64,000 nucleotides of DNA from Paraspadella gotoi (lineage: Eukaryota > Chaetognatha). Of the stretch, positions 1-12,400 are shown one piece after another. Under the pieces are notes generated by a model. The model saw nothing but the letters and a program-made list of their open reading frames with translations. It had not been told where the DNA came from and searched no databases. Where the stretch lies: contig CM119271.1 in NCBI GenBank assembly GCA_051294375.1, positions 8,918,120 to 8,982,119 on the forward strand, in the 5' to 3' direction. The translations under genes and the position numbers were made by a program. The number at the start of each line of letters is the position of its first letter. Within the stretch, counting starts at the first letter, position 1.

Positions 1-1346
1 CAATCATATCTCTGTACTGGCTATTTTTTATTTAAATTTCGTTTTAAATTGACGGTAAAACAAAATATGGGTAACGATAACTTAAAATTTTTGTATATAC
101 GTATTCAGAACAGTATTTTTGGGGGGGATTTACGTATGCATTAAAATGAATCTCTCAACAGTCAACACCGTTTGTATTGGGGTCGTTGTCGTTATTAATT
201 TATTATGTAACACTGTTTTTTATGCCGTCTTTAGAATCATATTCAGTCGCTCATTATCACAAATACCGCAGGAACCCGTCGTTCCGCTTCTATTGTTCTT
301 AACTTATTGACAATTTTTTTTGTTTTCTTTTCTTGATCTGTTTTCATTTTTTTGATAAATTAAGATGAAAAATCGAAAAAAAGGTATTCCATAGTCGCAA
401 TTTCGATTAAAAAGCCATGATTTAAAAAAAAATAATGATATATGTTTATGATTTATTACAATATTGAAATATCCTTCAATATTTTTCTATTCAATAATAA
501 GTAATTGAAATGAAGTTTTCATTTACGTATTTAAATGTAATAGAAGACCAGAGAGTGTCCCATTAAGTGGCGGTTAGCCGCTGGTAGAAACGAATACTTA
601 ATATACTCCTCATGCATCATACCGTATTTATTCTGTCAATCATCGGCGTGTATTCGAAGAAAAAAAAAATTAAATCTTTTATTCCCATCAGGCAACGAAA
701 GAATTTCCCCCCTTATGGGTTCGGCCCTCTCCCTTTGAGACAGCGACGAGCGCCTGCATGGCCCCTGGAGTGTGTGCTCTGCGTCGGTAGAGAGAGATCG
801 TCGAGAGAGCGAGAGAGAGCGTGCGAGAGAGAAAGACCAGGCGTGGTTCGCATCAAGGGAGTGTTCCCGGTTAACGCCGCGCGGTGAAGCGTAGCGTGTT
901 CCGGAAAGAAAGCGAGAGAGAGAGAGACAAGAGACGAGCAGAAAAAAGGGAAAGACTTTCCACGGTCTCTCGGCTGCCACGGGATTCTCATTCCTTCATT
1001 CAGCCGGCGAGGGATCTTCCTTTCCTCTCTCTCTCTCTCGGTTCGAGCCTCTTCGTGGGAGGAGATTCCCGATTTCCCTTTGGGAGGAGCTTTTCGTCTT
1101 CGCGATCTCGCGATCGTTTAGCGTCGAATTTTAAAAAAAATATATATATAATAACAAAAAAACAATCTTTTGTTTTCCTCTTTGAGAGGAAAACAAATAA
1201 TCTGATGACTCAAAATTAAAAACGGAGAAAGTAGGGAAAATCTTTTGACAACAAAAAAAATAAATTTAAAAAAAATCGCATTTTAAACAAAGAAAAGCGA
1301 TGGAGCCGGAAAAAAGGTTTTCCCGCGGCGGCATCGCAGAGCACCC
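1..1346. other. 5' flank and probable leader of the coiled-coil gene
   Basis: No convincing gene. The first 600 bases are AT-rich. From about 780 to 950 there are several purine runs (imperfect GA repeats) and a GC-rich stretch, followed by pyrimidine-rich CT runs near 1030-1045. This composition suits a promoter or 5' leader of the gene starting at 1347. Short open frames here (for example 612-887 and 884-1219) consist of the GA/CT runs read through and show no protein family signature. Confidence 0.4.
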
Positions 1347-4300
1347 ATGGATGAAGTAAAACCGGAGAAGGGAATCCAACCTGAAGTAACGTCTCCTGCT
1401 GTCGTCGTTCGTCCCCCGCTTGAGCCGACGGCCGAACACCCCCTAGTAGACCCCGTTCAGTCTCAAGTGTCCGCTGGATCGGTCGACACCGGAGCCGTAC
1501 GGGCTAGCAGTCCGGGTCAGTTTTGAATTGTTGCAGGGATGGAAAGAAATTCGTCCACAAAAGCTTTGATTTTATTTAACCTTCAACTATTTCGATTTTA
1601 GGCATAGGTCAGCACTCTCCTCATTCGGGAACGAGCCACTATACTGGATATCTACCTCAATTGCACAACGAAAATAGCATTTCACCAGCAAATCCTCAAG
1701 CAACTCCTCAAAACGGTCAACACGGAAACTTGCCGCAAATCACGTTCGGCCCACAAACCGAAAGTCACACAAATAACACGGGATCAGGTCACAACCCAGG
1801 ACCAGTCGACTCAGAATCAGGTCTTTGGTTAGGAGATTGAGGATGTGTTTATTTATGTTTGTTATTGTCATAATTGTTATTTTTAATAATATGAAACATT
1901 TATAATAACATTGATTTGCAGGAATCGTTGTTCAAGGTCACGACCAGGTTCGTCAAATGGAGACTAGGCTGGTGGTGGCTGAACAATCTAATAGGGCGCT
2001 TCTGGACGAAGTCCTTCGACTTCAAGGACAACTCCAGAGCGCCGTCAGAGCTTCCCAGGATGCCCTGGCAGCGGAAAGAAAGTCGAGGGATCAGCTGGAG
2101 GCTGTCCTCATCAGCATCAAAGAGAGCGTGGCCCAGCTTTCATCTCGTCTGGAGCGGGCTGAGGGTACGACCCAACTGGATCGTTCCTCGCTGGCCGCAG
2201 TCGTCAACCAGGCAAAAGCGCTGGAGCAAACCCTCATTCAGACCCATGGCGAACTGAAGGGGAATCAGAGCCAGCAAAGTGCCCAGTTACAAGAGATGCG
2301 AGCCGAGTTGAACGAAATGAACGCGACGCACAATCGCATGGAATCATTGGTTTACAATCTGGCAGACGACCTGAGGGAACTCAGAGCTGCGGCCAACATG
2401 CAGTTCATGCAATTCCAAACCACCACCGCCGAGCTCAAGCAGAAGACTGACAAGATCAGTCACGACAACAAAAAAGTGGCAGAGAAGATCCGGGCCCATC
2501 AGGACACGGCTGCCCAGAGCGAAGTCAACACGGCGAATCTACGCATACAAGTTGAAGCGCGGTTGTCCGAACTAAGCCGTGCCTTGCTGGACCTAAATGC
2601 CAAGGTGGAGAATTCCATACAGAAGCAGAACCTGCTCGAGCAGACAGTTGTTGACAGGTTGGGCGACGTTCAAGCCACACTCAAGGAGCAGCACGGCAGA
2701 GTCGAAGACACAGAGGATTACATCAAGTCTCACCTGAATAAGGAGAGGGGCAGCGTCGAAGCCGACCGGTTGGCGCTCAGATCCGAGGTCCAGCGCCTCC
2801 AGGAACACACGTCCGGTCAGTTGCAGGAGGTGGAACAAAAGCTTCAGGAGGGTCTCGATAAGCGGATGGATCTCCTCGAAAAGGAGGTCGGGAACCACAT
2901 GGGGCAATTGCAGGTGGTCGAGGCTCAGTTCCAACGCGTCCTCAAAGACCACGAAAACGATGTCGAGACAAGGATGGAGGAGGACATCGCCGCCCTCCGT
3001 ACCGAGTACCAGGAGGGCCATCAACGCCATCACACCATGCTGGCAAAGATCAACGAAGGGTTGAACCTGTTGGAAGAGCAATTTTGCGAGTCCCGGCGGC
3101 AGCTGGAACGCGTCGTGGCGGCGGAGATCAAGGAGCGCCAGCAGAGGGACGTCTGGAGCCGCCAGCAGCTGGAGGGCGTGCAGGAGCGGCTCCGCCTCAG
3201 CGTGGCCACCCTGCAGAGTTCCATCGGGACGCTGGCCTCCGATGTGGCCGAGACCAAGAAGAAACAGCACGAGGCGATGATGGACATCGTGGCCAACCAG
3301 TCGACGTCCGTCGGCCACACGCTCGTCGACCTCGATTCGCGCGTCGAGAACCTGACGATGCGGTTGCAGGAGTCCGAGTCTGTCCTGCAGAACCGCATAT
3401 CCGGGTTGTCGTCGGCGTCTTCCATGAGCGAAGTCGCCGACCTCCTCTCGAACCTCAACGCGAGGGTCGCCTCGCTCACCCAGTGGCAAGACGTCACGCA
3501 GCAAGCCATCACCAGGTCCGCGCGGCTCTCGGTTTCATTTGTTTCATTACATTCAATATATGCTTTTAAATTTAAATTTCATATTGTGAACAGCTTCCGG
3601 GAAAGAATGGCGATCATTTCCGGCGACATGTCGGACCTCCAGAGCAAATTGACCAACGCTCAAGTGGACGTAAACAACCGTTTGAGCGGCGAGGCGCTTC
3701 AAAGGGCCGAGGACTTCTCCCGCTTCCAGGCATCGTTGGAGCAAGTCCAGATGGTCGCGAATAGCAGCGTCTCGGAGCAAAAGGTTCATGACGTTTGAAA
3801 AAGTTTCGGGTTTTAAGGACCATCTTGTTGTTAGAGATGTTCGGTAATTGATTCTTTGCTGTTTTCAGGCCGCCAGAGACACGATGAAGAAGATCGCGGG
3901 ATCTCTGCACAACTTCAAGAACATCATCAACAACAAGCTTCAAACGGAGACGACGCAACGCGCGGAATGCGTCAGCGCCTTGGAGGACGACATCAAGGCG
4001 CTCGAAGAAGAGTTGAGCAAGATCAAGGCGCAGTATGACGAACAGTTTGAAACGCCTCGACTCTCCGCGCACGGCGTTGGATCGGGTAAGTCGAAGGAGA
4101 TTGCAAAGGGATGTAACGAGCTGATCTTAAAAGTTTTATTGCCACCCCAGGATATTCAGTGTTGGGCAGTTTCGCGGCGTCGACGCGAGATCCCACGAGC
4201 CTTCGCGACGACGGCGGCGTTGGCGGCGACAAGGGTCAGCAGCAGCAGCCGCCTCCGCCGCCGCCCAAACCGAGGAAAAGCTCCGCCTCGCCCAAGCGAA

Positions 4301-4967
4301 AGGAAGAGAGGAAAGAGAGAGAAGCCCGTGAGGGCAAAGGCGGTAAAAGCTCTTCCTCCAACGGCACTAGCAGCGACGAGAAGCCCTCGGGGGATCCGGG
4401 GAAGAAGACTTCACCCATTCCAACTTCGGCCAAGACCCTCCCATCGAGGTGAAGATAATGGATCGGATGAAAAATAAGACAAAACGGATACTTTTATTCT
4501 CATTTAATCAATATTTTTCCTCGGACAGCACGCCCAAGAGCCTGCCGGAAAAACCTTCGGCCAAGACGCTTCCCCTGCCGACTTCTGGTGAGGAAAAGGC
4601 GTCGAAGAAAACCCCGACGCCTCCACCATCGTCGTCCGAACCAGGATCCAAAAAGGCCCCGCCGCCCGTCGCCAAGAAACCCGTCAAGAAGATGCCGTCC
4701 GGCGACGACAAGTCAGCCCTTCCTCCCGCGGTCACCGCGGCGGAATCACAACAACAACCGCAGCAACAAACGCAACAGCAACAGCAGCAGGGCGCGACGG
4801 GGGTTGAAAAAGAGGAGGAGGAGGAGGAGAAGGAGGCCGTGGCCAAGGAGGTGGCGGGAGACGCGTCGGAAAAAGCCGGATCCAAAGTGGCGGACGTACC
4901 GACTGAAGCCAAACCCGGAGGCGGCTTGCTTCAATCCGAGAAGGATGACACGAAGGAGCAGTTTTAA
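1347..4967 (+). CDS. long coiled-coil protein with Lys/Pro/Glu/Gln-rich tail
   Basis: Seven exons close in phase: 1347-1515, 1602-1820, 1922-3515, 3594-3783, 3869-4085, 4151-4448 and 4529-4967, giving about 1,041 residues. The first ~130 residues are low in structure and rich in Pro, Ser, Gly, Asn and Gln. From about residue 130 to 800 the protein is almost wholly heptad-like coiled coil, rich in Glu, Gln, Leu and Lys, with almost no Cys. The last two exons are a disordered basic/acidic tail with PPPPPPKP, Lys-Glu blocks, Gln runs interrupted by Pro and Thr, and a run of six Glu. Start: ATG at 1347, the first in-frame ATG before the spliced frame. I do not recognise the family; FAM81 or CCDC154-type proteins are worth comparing, but I cannot claim homology by eye. 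The existence and exon structure are much surer than any function. A structural or cytoskeletal role is only inferred from the coiled coil. Confidence 0.8.
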
Positions 4968-6463
4968 AAAGATAAGGGGGCGTCGTTTATATGCGAGTCA
5001 AAAAAAAAAAGCTTCTTTGTTTAATTCAGTACGTCAAGTGTTAAGGTAATTTGGTCTTCCGGAGTGGAATGATATTAATTCAAAAACATTTAGGAATGGC
5101 CGTTTATGAATTACGGCTTGGAAATATATTAAAAATAAATAAAAAGTTACTTTACGAGCATGAGTAAATAATATGTAGCTAGAAGAGGAATAATATTAAA
5201 AAAATTCTCAGCATTTTACTCACCTTTTAGGATTCGAGTTAGTCTCGTCATATGTGTATTTCAATTAAACATCAGTGTTTTTCTAATCAATTCGTTTTTC
5301 GGAGAAGTGGCAATAGGTTTTTAGAATCATATATTAACGTGTTTAAATATTATTCGACATATGTATGACTTAAGTAACTCATAAATCCAATTTACAATCT
5401 CCCAACGATATCTTTATACTTTTGTCCAGTATGACCCATGGATCTCATTTTAGTCGGCGCTATCCGATTGTAAAACAATGCAATGGATGTTGCAAGATTT
5501 TTGTTCTACTTTTAGTCATCGACGGCTTTTATCGCCCTTGTTACGCTCCAAATTTGTTTTATTTATTGCCGCAATTTTTTTTTGTTCTAACCCGACAATC
5601 AGTAATTCGTTTTCAAGAAATATGTACTTGTGAAAAAAAAAAGCCGAAACCTATTTCCTTTTTCATTTTTGTTTAATTTTTCCTTCCAATATGGAAGAAT
5701 CAAAATGAATTGGAATAAAGCGTTTCGCAATTCTTTACATCCATAAAATCTAAACAATAAACATCTTTAAAAATCTGTACCCAAGCATGTCAAGATCAGG
5801 TTTAGTTATCCAACCGTGTAACTTCTATACATTTTACTCCGTAGTTTATAGCCTTTTTCGCTCAGTTGATTTATAGAAATTACTTTTGTTTCGTTATTTA
5901 TTTTATTGGCTCCCTTCTTTACAGGAGGGTTGTTTAATTCATATTCAATACTCCACATAGTTTTCAATCTCATTATTGTCTTTTTGACCGTCTTAACCAA
6001 ATTTGAAAATTACTCTTTCTCCCGTCTGAGGCAACTGGGTCCGGGAGACTCTTGAGATGAGATTTTCGTATCGTAAACTCTCCAACCAAAAAATACAAAA
6101 ATAGTCTCTTCTCCTCTGTTTCTCTCATTGGCGTCGCAATGAAATCTGCATGAATAAAGTCGACGTCAAAATCTAATGTTTTTCTTTCTTTGGTTGTTTT
6201 ATTATTTTTTTTTTGTTCCAGGCTTTTTTTCAGTTTTTTAAATTTTTATAGTTTTTATTTTAAACAAAAATACGTGCCACTATTACTACATAAAGGTATT
6301 GATAAGTGTATGTTCCACCTCTTTTTTGTTGAAAACAGATTTTTGTGTAAAGTAGAACGAGGAGATATAGAAAAAAAAACAACGGTTCGCAACTGACGAT
6401 GTATTGAGTTTTTAAACGAAAACCAGGAGAGAGAGTGATACCGTTACGTCCCTGTGGTTGAAA
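4968..6463. other. intergenic region between coiled-coil gene and TPP2
   Basis: AT-rich and without a supported gene. A polyadenylation-like AATAAA cluster near 5137-5144 could end the upstream transcript. A second AATAAA is near 5715. Short open frames on both strands (5422-5676 plus, 5806-6000 minus) are AT-rich and have no recognisable motif. Confidence 0.4.
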
Positions 6464-9400
6464 ATGACGTCGTCGAACGACATGGCGCTACCTTCGTTTC
6501 CGGTCGCCGGACTAATGCCAAAATCGGAGACGGGAGCCGCGTCGTTTCTAGTCAAGTAAGTCCTATAAAATTATTCTTAAAATCATCTTGTTTTTACGCT
6601 ACACCTTAACCGACTGCAGATATCCAGAATACGACGGTCGCGGCATCGTCATCGCCATACTCGACACAGGCGTTGACCCGGGAGCGCCCGGCCTTCAAAA
6701 AACCTCTGACGGACGACCCAAGATCGTGGACATTATCGACGCCACCGGATCAGGCGACGTCGACACCTCCCACGTGGCCGACGTCGATGCCGAAGGGTTT
6801 CTTACCACGTTGACGGGACGCAAGTTGAAGATTCCGGAGGTATTTCATATTAATTTAATCAGATGTTGATGTTGTTATATAACTGGAAAATTAGCTTGAC
6901 ATACCTCTTTTTATAGAATTGGCCGAAAAACTCGGACGGGAACCGGTACCATCTCGGCGTCAAGCCTTTGTTCGACCTTTATCCGAAATGCTTGAAGGAG
7001 CGCATCCGCAAAGAGCGCAAGGAGAAGCTGTGGGACCCGGACCACCGCAGGGCCACGGCCGAAGCCACCAGACTGCTCGACGAGTTTGAAACCGGCAAGA
7101 AGGGGGACGAAGATCTCTTCCTCCACGGCCTCCACAAGGAAGACCTTCAGGCCCGCCTGGAGATCCTCGCCACCCTAGAGAAAAAGTTTGAAGACCTGGG
7201 ACCTGTCTACGACTGCGTGGTCTTCCGTTCGGAGGAACACGACGGCGCCTGGCGCGCGGCGCTCATTTGCGAGGAGGAGAGTTTCGAAGAGGTCAAACTT
7301 TTGGCGCCATTTTCCGAGACTCACGAATGGGGCACCTTTTCATCCTCCGACCTGCTCAATTACTCGGTCCATGTGCGCAACGGCGGGAATTTGCTGGAGG
7401 TCGTCGCCAATGCCGGCTCTCACGGCACTCACGTGAGTGAAGGGGCAAACTCGAAGGAATTGTAGCAGATTAATTTGTGATTTAGCTGAAATCACTAATT
7501 GAATATCCACTGAATCTATTTTAACCGATGTCATGTATAATCAGGGTAACTATTTTCACACAGAGATATCCCTCTGTTAGACCCCAGCTCGAAAGCTAAT
7601 TCTCTATCTTTTACCTCGTATAGCACAAAGATTAAAAGACGATAATATATTTAGAAACAAATATAAGGGAAAATATGTAAACTGCTTTATCGTATTTACC
7701 CTTCATTTATGAATTAACTTGAAATCCATATTAGAGTGGAGCACTCAAGAACAAAAAATTTATTTGAATGATCGAACAATGATATTTAGATGTGGAGATA
7801 GTATGATTAACTAGTACAAAAAATATTTTGTTCATATTATCTCGGGAACAGAATAGTAAATATAATATATTTGTAGTAATATCCTTATAAAATAGTAAAT
7901 TTTAAAATAATTTTTATAAAACTTTTATTAAAGATTCAGATTCTTTCATAAAAAGTTGAATCAAAAATATAAAACATGTTATAAAAAAAATTCTGTCATC
8001 TTCAATGTTAAAATAGGAAAAAAGGTAAAAATTCCTGACTTTTTTATTCTCTGTAGTAGAACTTATATATTTTAAAACGTTTTAGTCATTTTTGTGATCT
8101 AAACATTAAAATATCATATAACATATTTTATAAAAGTTTCTTAGTTTTTTACAGCGAATCCAAATCAGTTCTTAAAAATATAAAAAAAATTATTTTGAAA
8201 TTTGATGATTTTATAAGAATATTACTACATAAATAATTGATTTGCTATACTGTTATGCTAAAAAAAATTTTAAAAAGATTTAAAATTCATTAATTATATG
8301 TCCATAAGCAGCAAAAAAATAATGTTCAATCACTCAATCTTTTCATCACTCCACCCTAATCCATATTCGTTCGTTTCCAGGTGGCGGGCATCGCGGCCGG
8401 ATACTTTCCCGACGCCCCGGAGAAGAACGGCGTCGCTCCCGGCGCTCAAATCGTCTCCATCAAAATCGGCGATACTCGCCTCGTTTCCATGGAGACGGGA
8501 AGCGCCCTGGTTCGAGCCATGATTCACGTTATCAACCTGGGTTGTCATCTCGTGAATTACAGGTTTGTAGTCCGGTTTGACTGTCGAGAATTAATTTTAA
8601 TTTTAATACGTAATATTTTAAGGAAAACGAGTAATTTTAAAAACAATTATTTTTGCCCAGTTACGGAGAGCCCTCTCACTGGCCCAACTGTGGGCGCATC
8701 TGCGACATCATAACCGAAGCCGTCAATAAACACGGCGTCATCTTCGTTTCTTCTGCGGGAAACAACGGACCCGCGCTGAGCACACTTGGAACGCCGGGCG
8801 GAACCACTACCGCCATCATCGGCGTCGGTGCCTACGTCTCTCCGTCAATGATGGTGAGAAAAGTAAAAAAGGGGGTAAAAAGTTTATCACGAAAAAAAAT
8901 TTTAAAAATCTTTTTTCTCAGTTCGCCGAGTATTCTCTTCGCGAGGGATTGCCCGGCCTCCAGTACACCTGGTCCTCCCGTGGACCCACCACCGACGGCG
9001 CTCTCGGCGTCTCGATCTCAGCCCCGGGCGGCGCTATCGCTTCCGTCCCCAATTGGACACTTCGCGGCTGTCAACTTATGAACGGGACTTCCATGTCCTC
9101 GCCCAACGCGTGCGGTGGGATCGCGTTAGTTCTTTCCGCTCTCAAAGCCGGCGGCATCGAGTGGTCGCCCGCCAGCATCCGACGATCCTTGGAGAACACT
9201 TGCGCCAAGATCCCTGGCGCGGAGCCTTTCGCTCAAGGATACGGGATGATCCAAATAGAGGATACGTGGAAGCACGCCGCCGCCGTCGAGCAAACCCTCG
9301 AGAGGTGTATCAAGTTCGACGTCACCTGCAGCGGTGGTCACGGAACGAGAGGGGTTTTGCTGAGGGAAATGCACCAGCTGGTCGCGGTGAGTGTTAGTTA

Positions 9401-12400
9401 ATGAATTGAAGAATGGACACGGACAGTTTATGAATGAATGCAAAAATTTTGTATGTTTTTTTATTGATTAATTAATTCACTAATAAACCACAGACATTGG
9501 CGTTTATAGTTTAGCTACTTAGTCTTATTATAATAAAACCGTTTCTGCCAGCCCGTCGACGTGACTGTGACGGTGGAGCCTTCGTTCCTGGAGTCTTGCA
9601 AACCGAATCCGCAGGCCAAGATTTCGCTGAGCATTCGCGCCGGTTTGACGTGCGACGCCTCTTGGGTTTCCGCGCCCACCCATCTCGTTCTCATGAACGC
9701 CTCTAGAGTGTGAGCTTAAGATGATTCATTTCCTTTTTATTGCTTCTATTATTCATCCTTCCATTCTTTAAACTCTTCTACCTAATTGTTTTGAAATCCC
9801 TCAGCATATCTCTGCGCATCGACTCCCGCGCCCTGCCGGAGGGCGTGCACTACACGGAATTGTTGGCCTTCGATCTGAGCAAGCCGGATCGCGGCCCTCT
9901 CTTTCGCGTGCCGATAACGGTGATCAAACCCATAGTCGTCAACGCCCAGACGTCGTTCTCTTTCGAGGAGAAGAGCCTCGAATTTAAGCCCGGTTGGTTG
10001 ACTCATGTTTCTGTTTTCAGATGAACATGAGGAACCATTTACCTTCTTTTCTTTGAAGGTCAAATCCATCGACGATTCTTCCACGTCCCAAAAGGCGCCT
10101 CCTGGGCGACGTTAGAGACAACATCGGAATCTCCCGACATTAACGGCCGCTTCCTCATCCACGCCATACAGATTCAAAATCAAAGAAATTACCGGCAAGT
10201 CAATTGTCTGTTTTATTTGTTTGTGTCCAATTCTTCTTAATAGACTTTATTAATTGCAATTTTTTTTTTTTTTACGGCTTAATGTTTATTGTTTATCCTT
10301 CTTTTCACTCTCCAGGGCCTACGAGTTCGAAAAATTCGTGACCATCGCCTCCAAGACGGAAACGAAAAACGTCTTCCGCGTCAAGGCCGAGTCAACCCTC
10401 GAACTGGTCGTCGCAAAGTGGTGGGCTAACCTGGGAGTCGTCTCGATCAGCTGGCGCCTGGTCTTCGGCGGATTCGAGCTCAGTACCGAAGCGCCCTGCA
10501 TGCTGCCGGCCGAGGGAGTCTTTCGTTTGGACGTCCGCAGCGTCCTCAAGCCGGAGGAATTGGCGCCGGCGGTTTCCCTCAAGCACCACTCTCAACCGCT
10601 GCGCCCGGTAGAGTCAAAGCTGAGATCCCTCAATGGTCCTCGAGATTTGCTTCCCGACGGCAGGCAGATCTACGAGATGGTGCTTGGCTATAACTTGCAC
10701 CAGCACAAGGCGGGCGAGGTGAGTGAAACAATTCCGTTGTGAGGATTTGTCGCAGATGAGTACAAGTGTAAAATCTGCTGCATGAGCGTCGCATCCGTAA
10801 CACAAGACGAGGGGGCTTTTTCTGTGTGGGGGGGGAGAAATTAATGACGACGTGCAAAATGAAATGGGCAGTCGTCCAATACTAAAGAAATAAATCAGAA
10901 AAATCTTGTGTCAGAAGTCAGATCAGATTAGATAATTTATTTGAACCCGCATCTATTTCTTGGAATTGAATTCGCGAGCAAACAAAGTCAAAGAGCGACT
11001 TTATTCCTCAATTTTTACTGAATATTTCTTTCGCGGCGAACCAAAGAATCGCTTAATCAGTTAATCCTTTTGTTTTAACTAAATTATTACTAATAATCCC
11101 CTCGTTCTTTCGTTCCAGGTCACCCCCGACTTCTCTTATCTCAGCGACACACTCTACGAGGCCGATTTCGAGTCGCAAATGTGGATGCTCTTCGACAAGG
11201 ACAAACGCCTCCTTGCCTCCGGCGACGCTTATCCTCATCAGTACGCATGCAAGTTGGAGAAGGGCGAATACGTCGTCCGCGTCCAGATCCGCCACGAGTC
11301 TCGCGAAGCTCTCGAAAAGCTCAAGGACGCCCCGCTGATCGTCCATCACAAACTCGCGTCTCCGCTGACCCTCGACTTTTACGCCCACAAAAACAACGCC
11401 GTCGTCGCGGGCGGGAAGAAGTTCGCCTCAACCGTCGTGGGCCGAGGCTGCGAGACGGCGCTCTACTGCGCCCCGCTGCCCGAAGACAAATTGCCCAAAA
11501 CCTGCGGAGCGGGCCATTTTTTGACGGGCTCGTTGACTCTGGCCAAAGACGAGGCGATTAAAAAAGTCGTCACGTTTCCCTTCAAATACGTTTTGTCCGA
11601 GTTGGCGAAGAAGTCCATCGCGAAAGCATCGAAGGCGGCTGCTAACGTGGAAGCGGTCGCCGAAGACGGAGGCCCGGACGAGAAGACGGAGCGAGAGTTT
11701 CTTAACGCCGTTAGAGATTTAAAGATTCAGGTTAGGGACTTGGGGGGGCGGGGGATGGATGGTGTCGATTTCGGTCTTCTTTTAAAGATCGTTGTCTCGT
11801 TCAGTGGATCGCTAAATTGGGCGCTGATAATCCCCTGTTGGAGAATCTCAGCGAAGAGTGCGTGGACCACCTGCAATATCAAGTGACGCTTTTGCACAAT
11901 CTCGACGCCGTCAAAGACGCGAATCGGCATCAGTTAAAAACGATAGTCGATCAGGCCGATAAGGTGATAAACCTGGTCAACCACACCGAGATTCTGAGGA
12001 CTGAGGGTGAGTAATACGCTTGGGTAGTGGTTGTGATTGTTTATTCTATCATGTTGTTCTTCCCCACCAACAAAGTGAGCATCCTGCCTCAAACGCGACA
12101 TCTCCCAAGAGAAAACGAAGAGGAAACCTCCTCTTCCCCGCCTTCTCTTCCCCCTCCCGTACGCTACTCAGTACGCCGACACGAGACAGAATCACTTCTT
12201 CTGTTCGCGCTTGCGCTCAGTCTCCCGGCTTTTTTACGAAAAATATTTTTGATTATTTTTGTTGAAATAATTTTGCATATTTTTCGCCATTTCGCCGTTC
12301 TTCGTCGGTCTTCGGTTTGTTCGCCACACTTGGAGTGCGTTCTTTTGGGGGCCTCTTCGGCGGATCGGCCTTCACGCTCCGAGCGGGTAGCTGCGCACGC

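Noticed and set aside
2593-3504. 303-codon open frame on the minus strand
   Set aside because: Antisense shadow of the coiled-coil exon. The plus frame continues through splice sites in phase, while the minus frame shows no domain or splice context.
5422-5676. Small gene in the coiled-coil/TPP2 spacer
   Set aside because: AT-rich composition, no motif, no flanking splice or leader signals.
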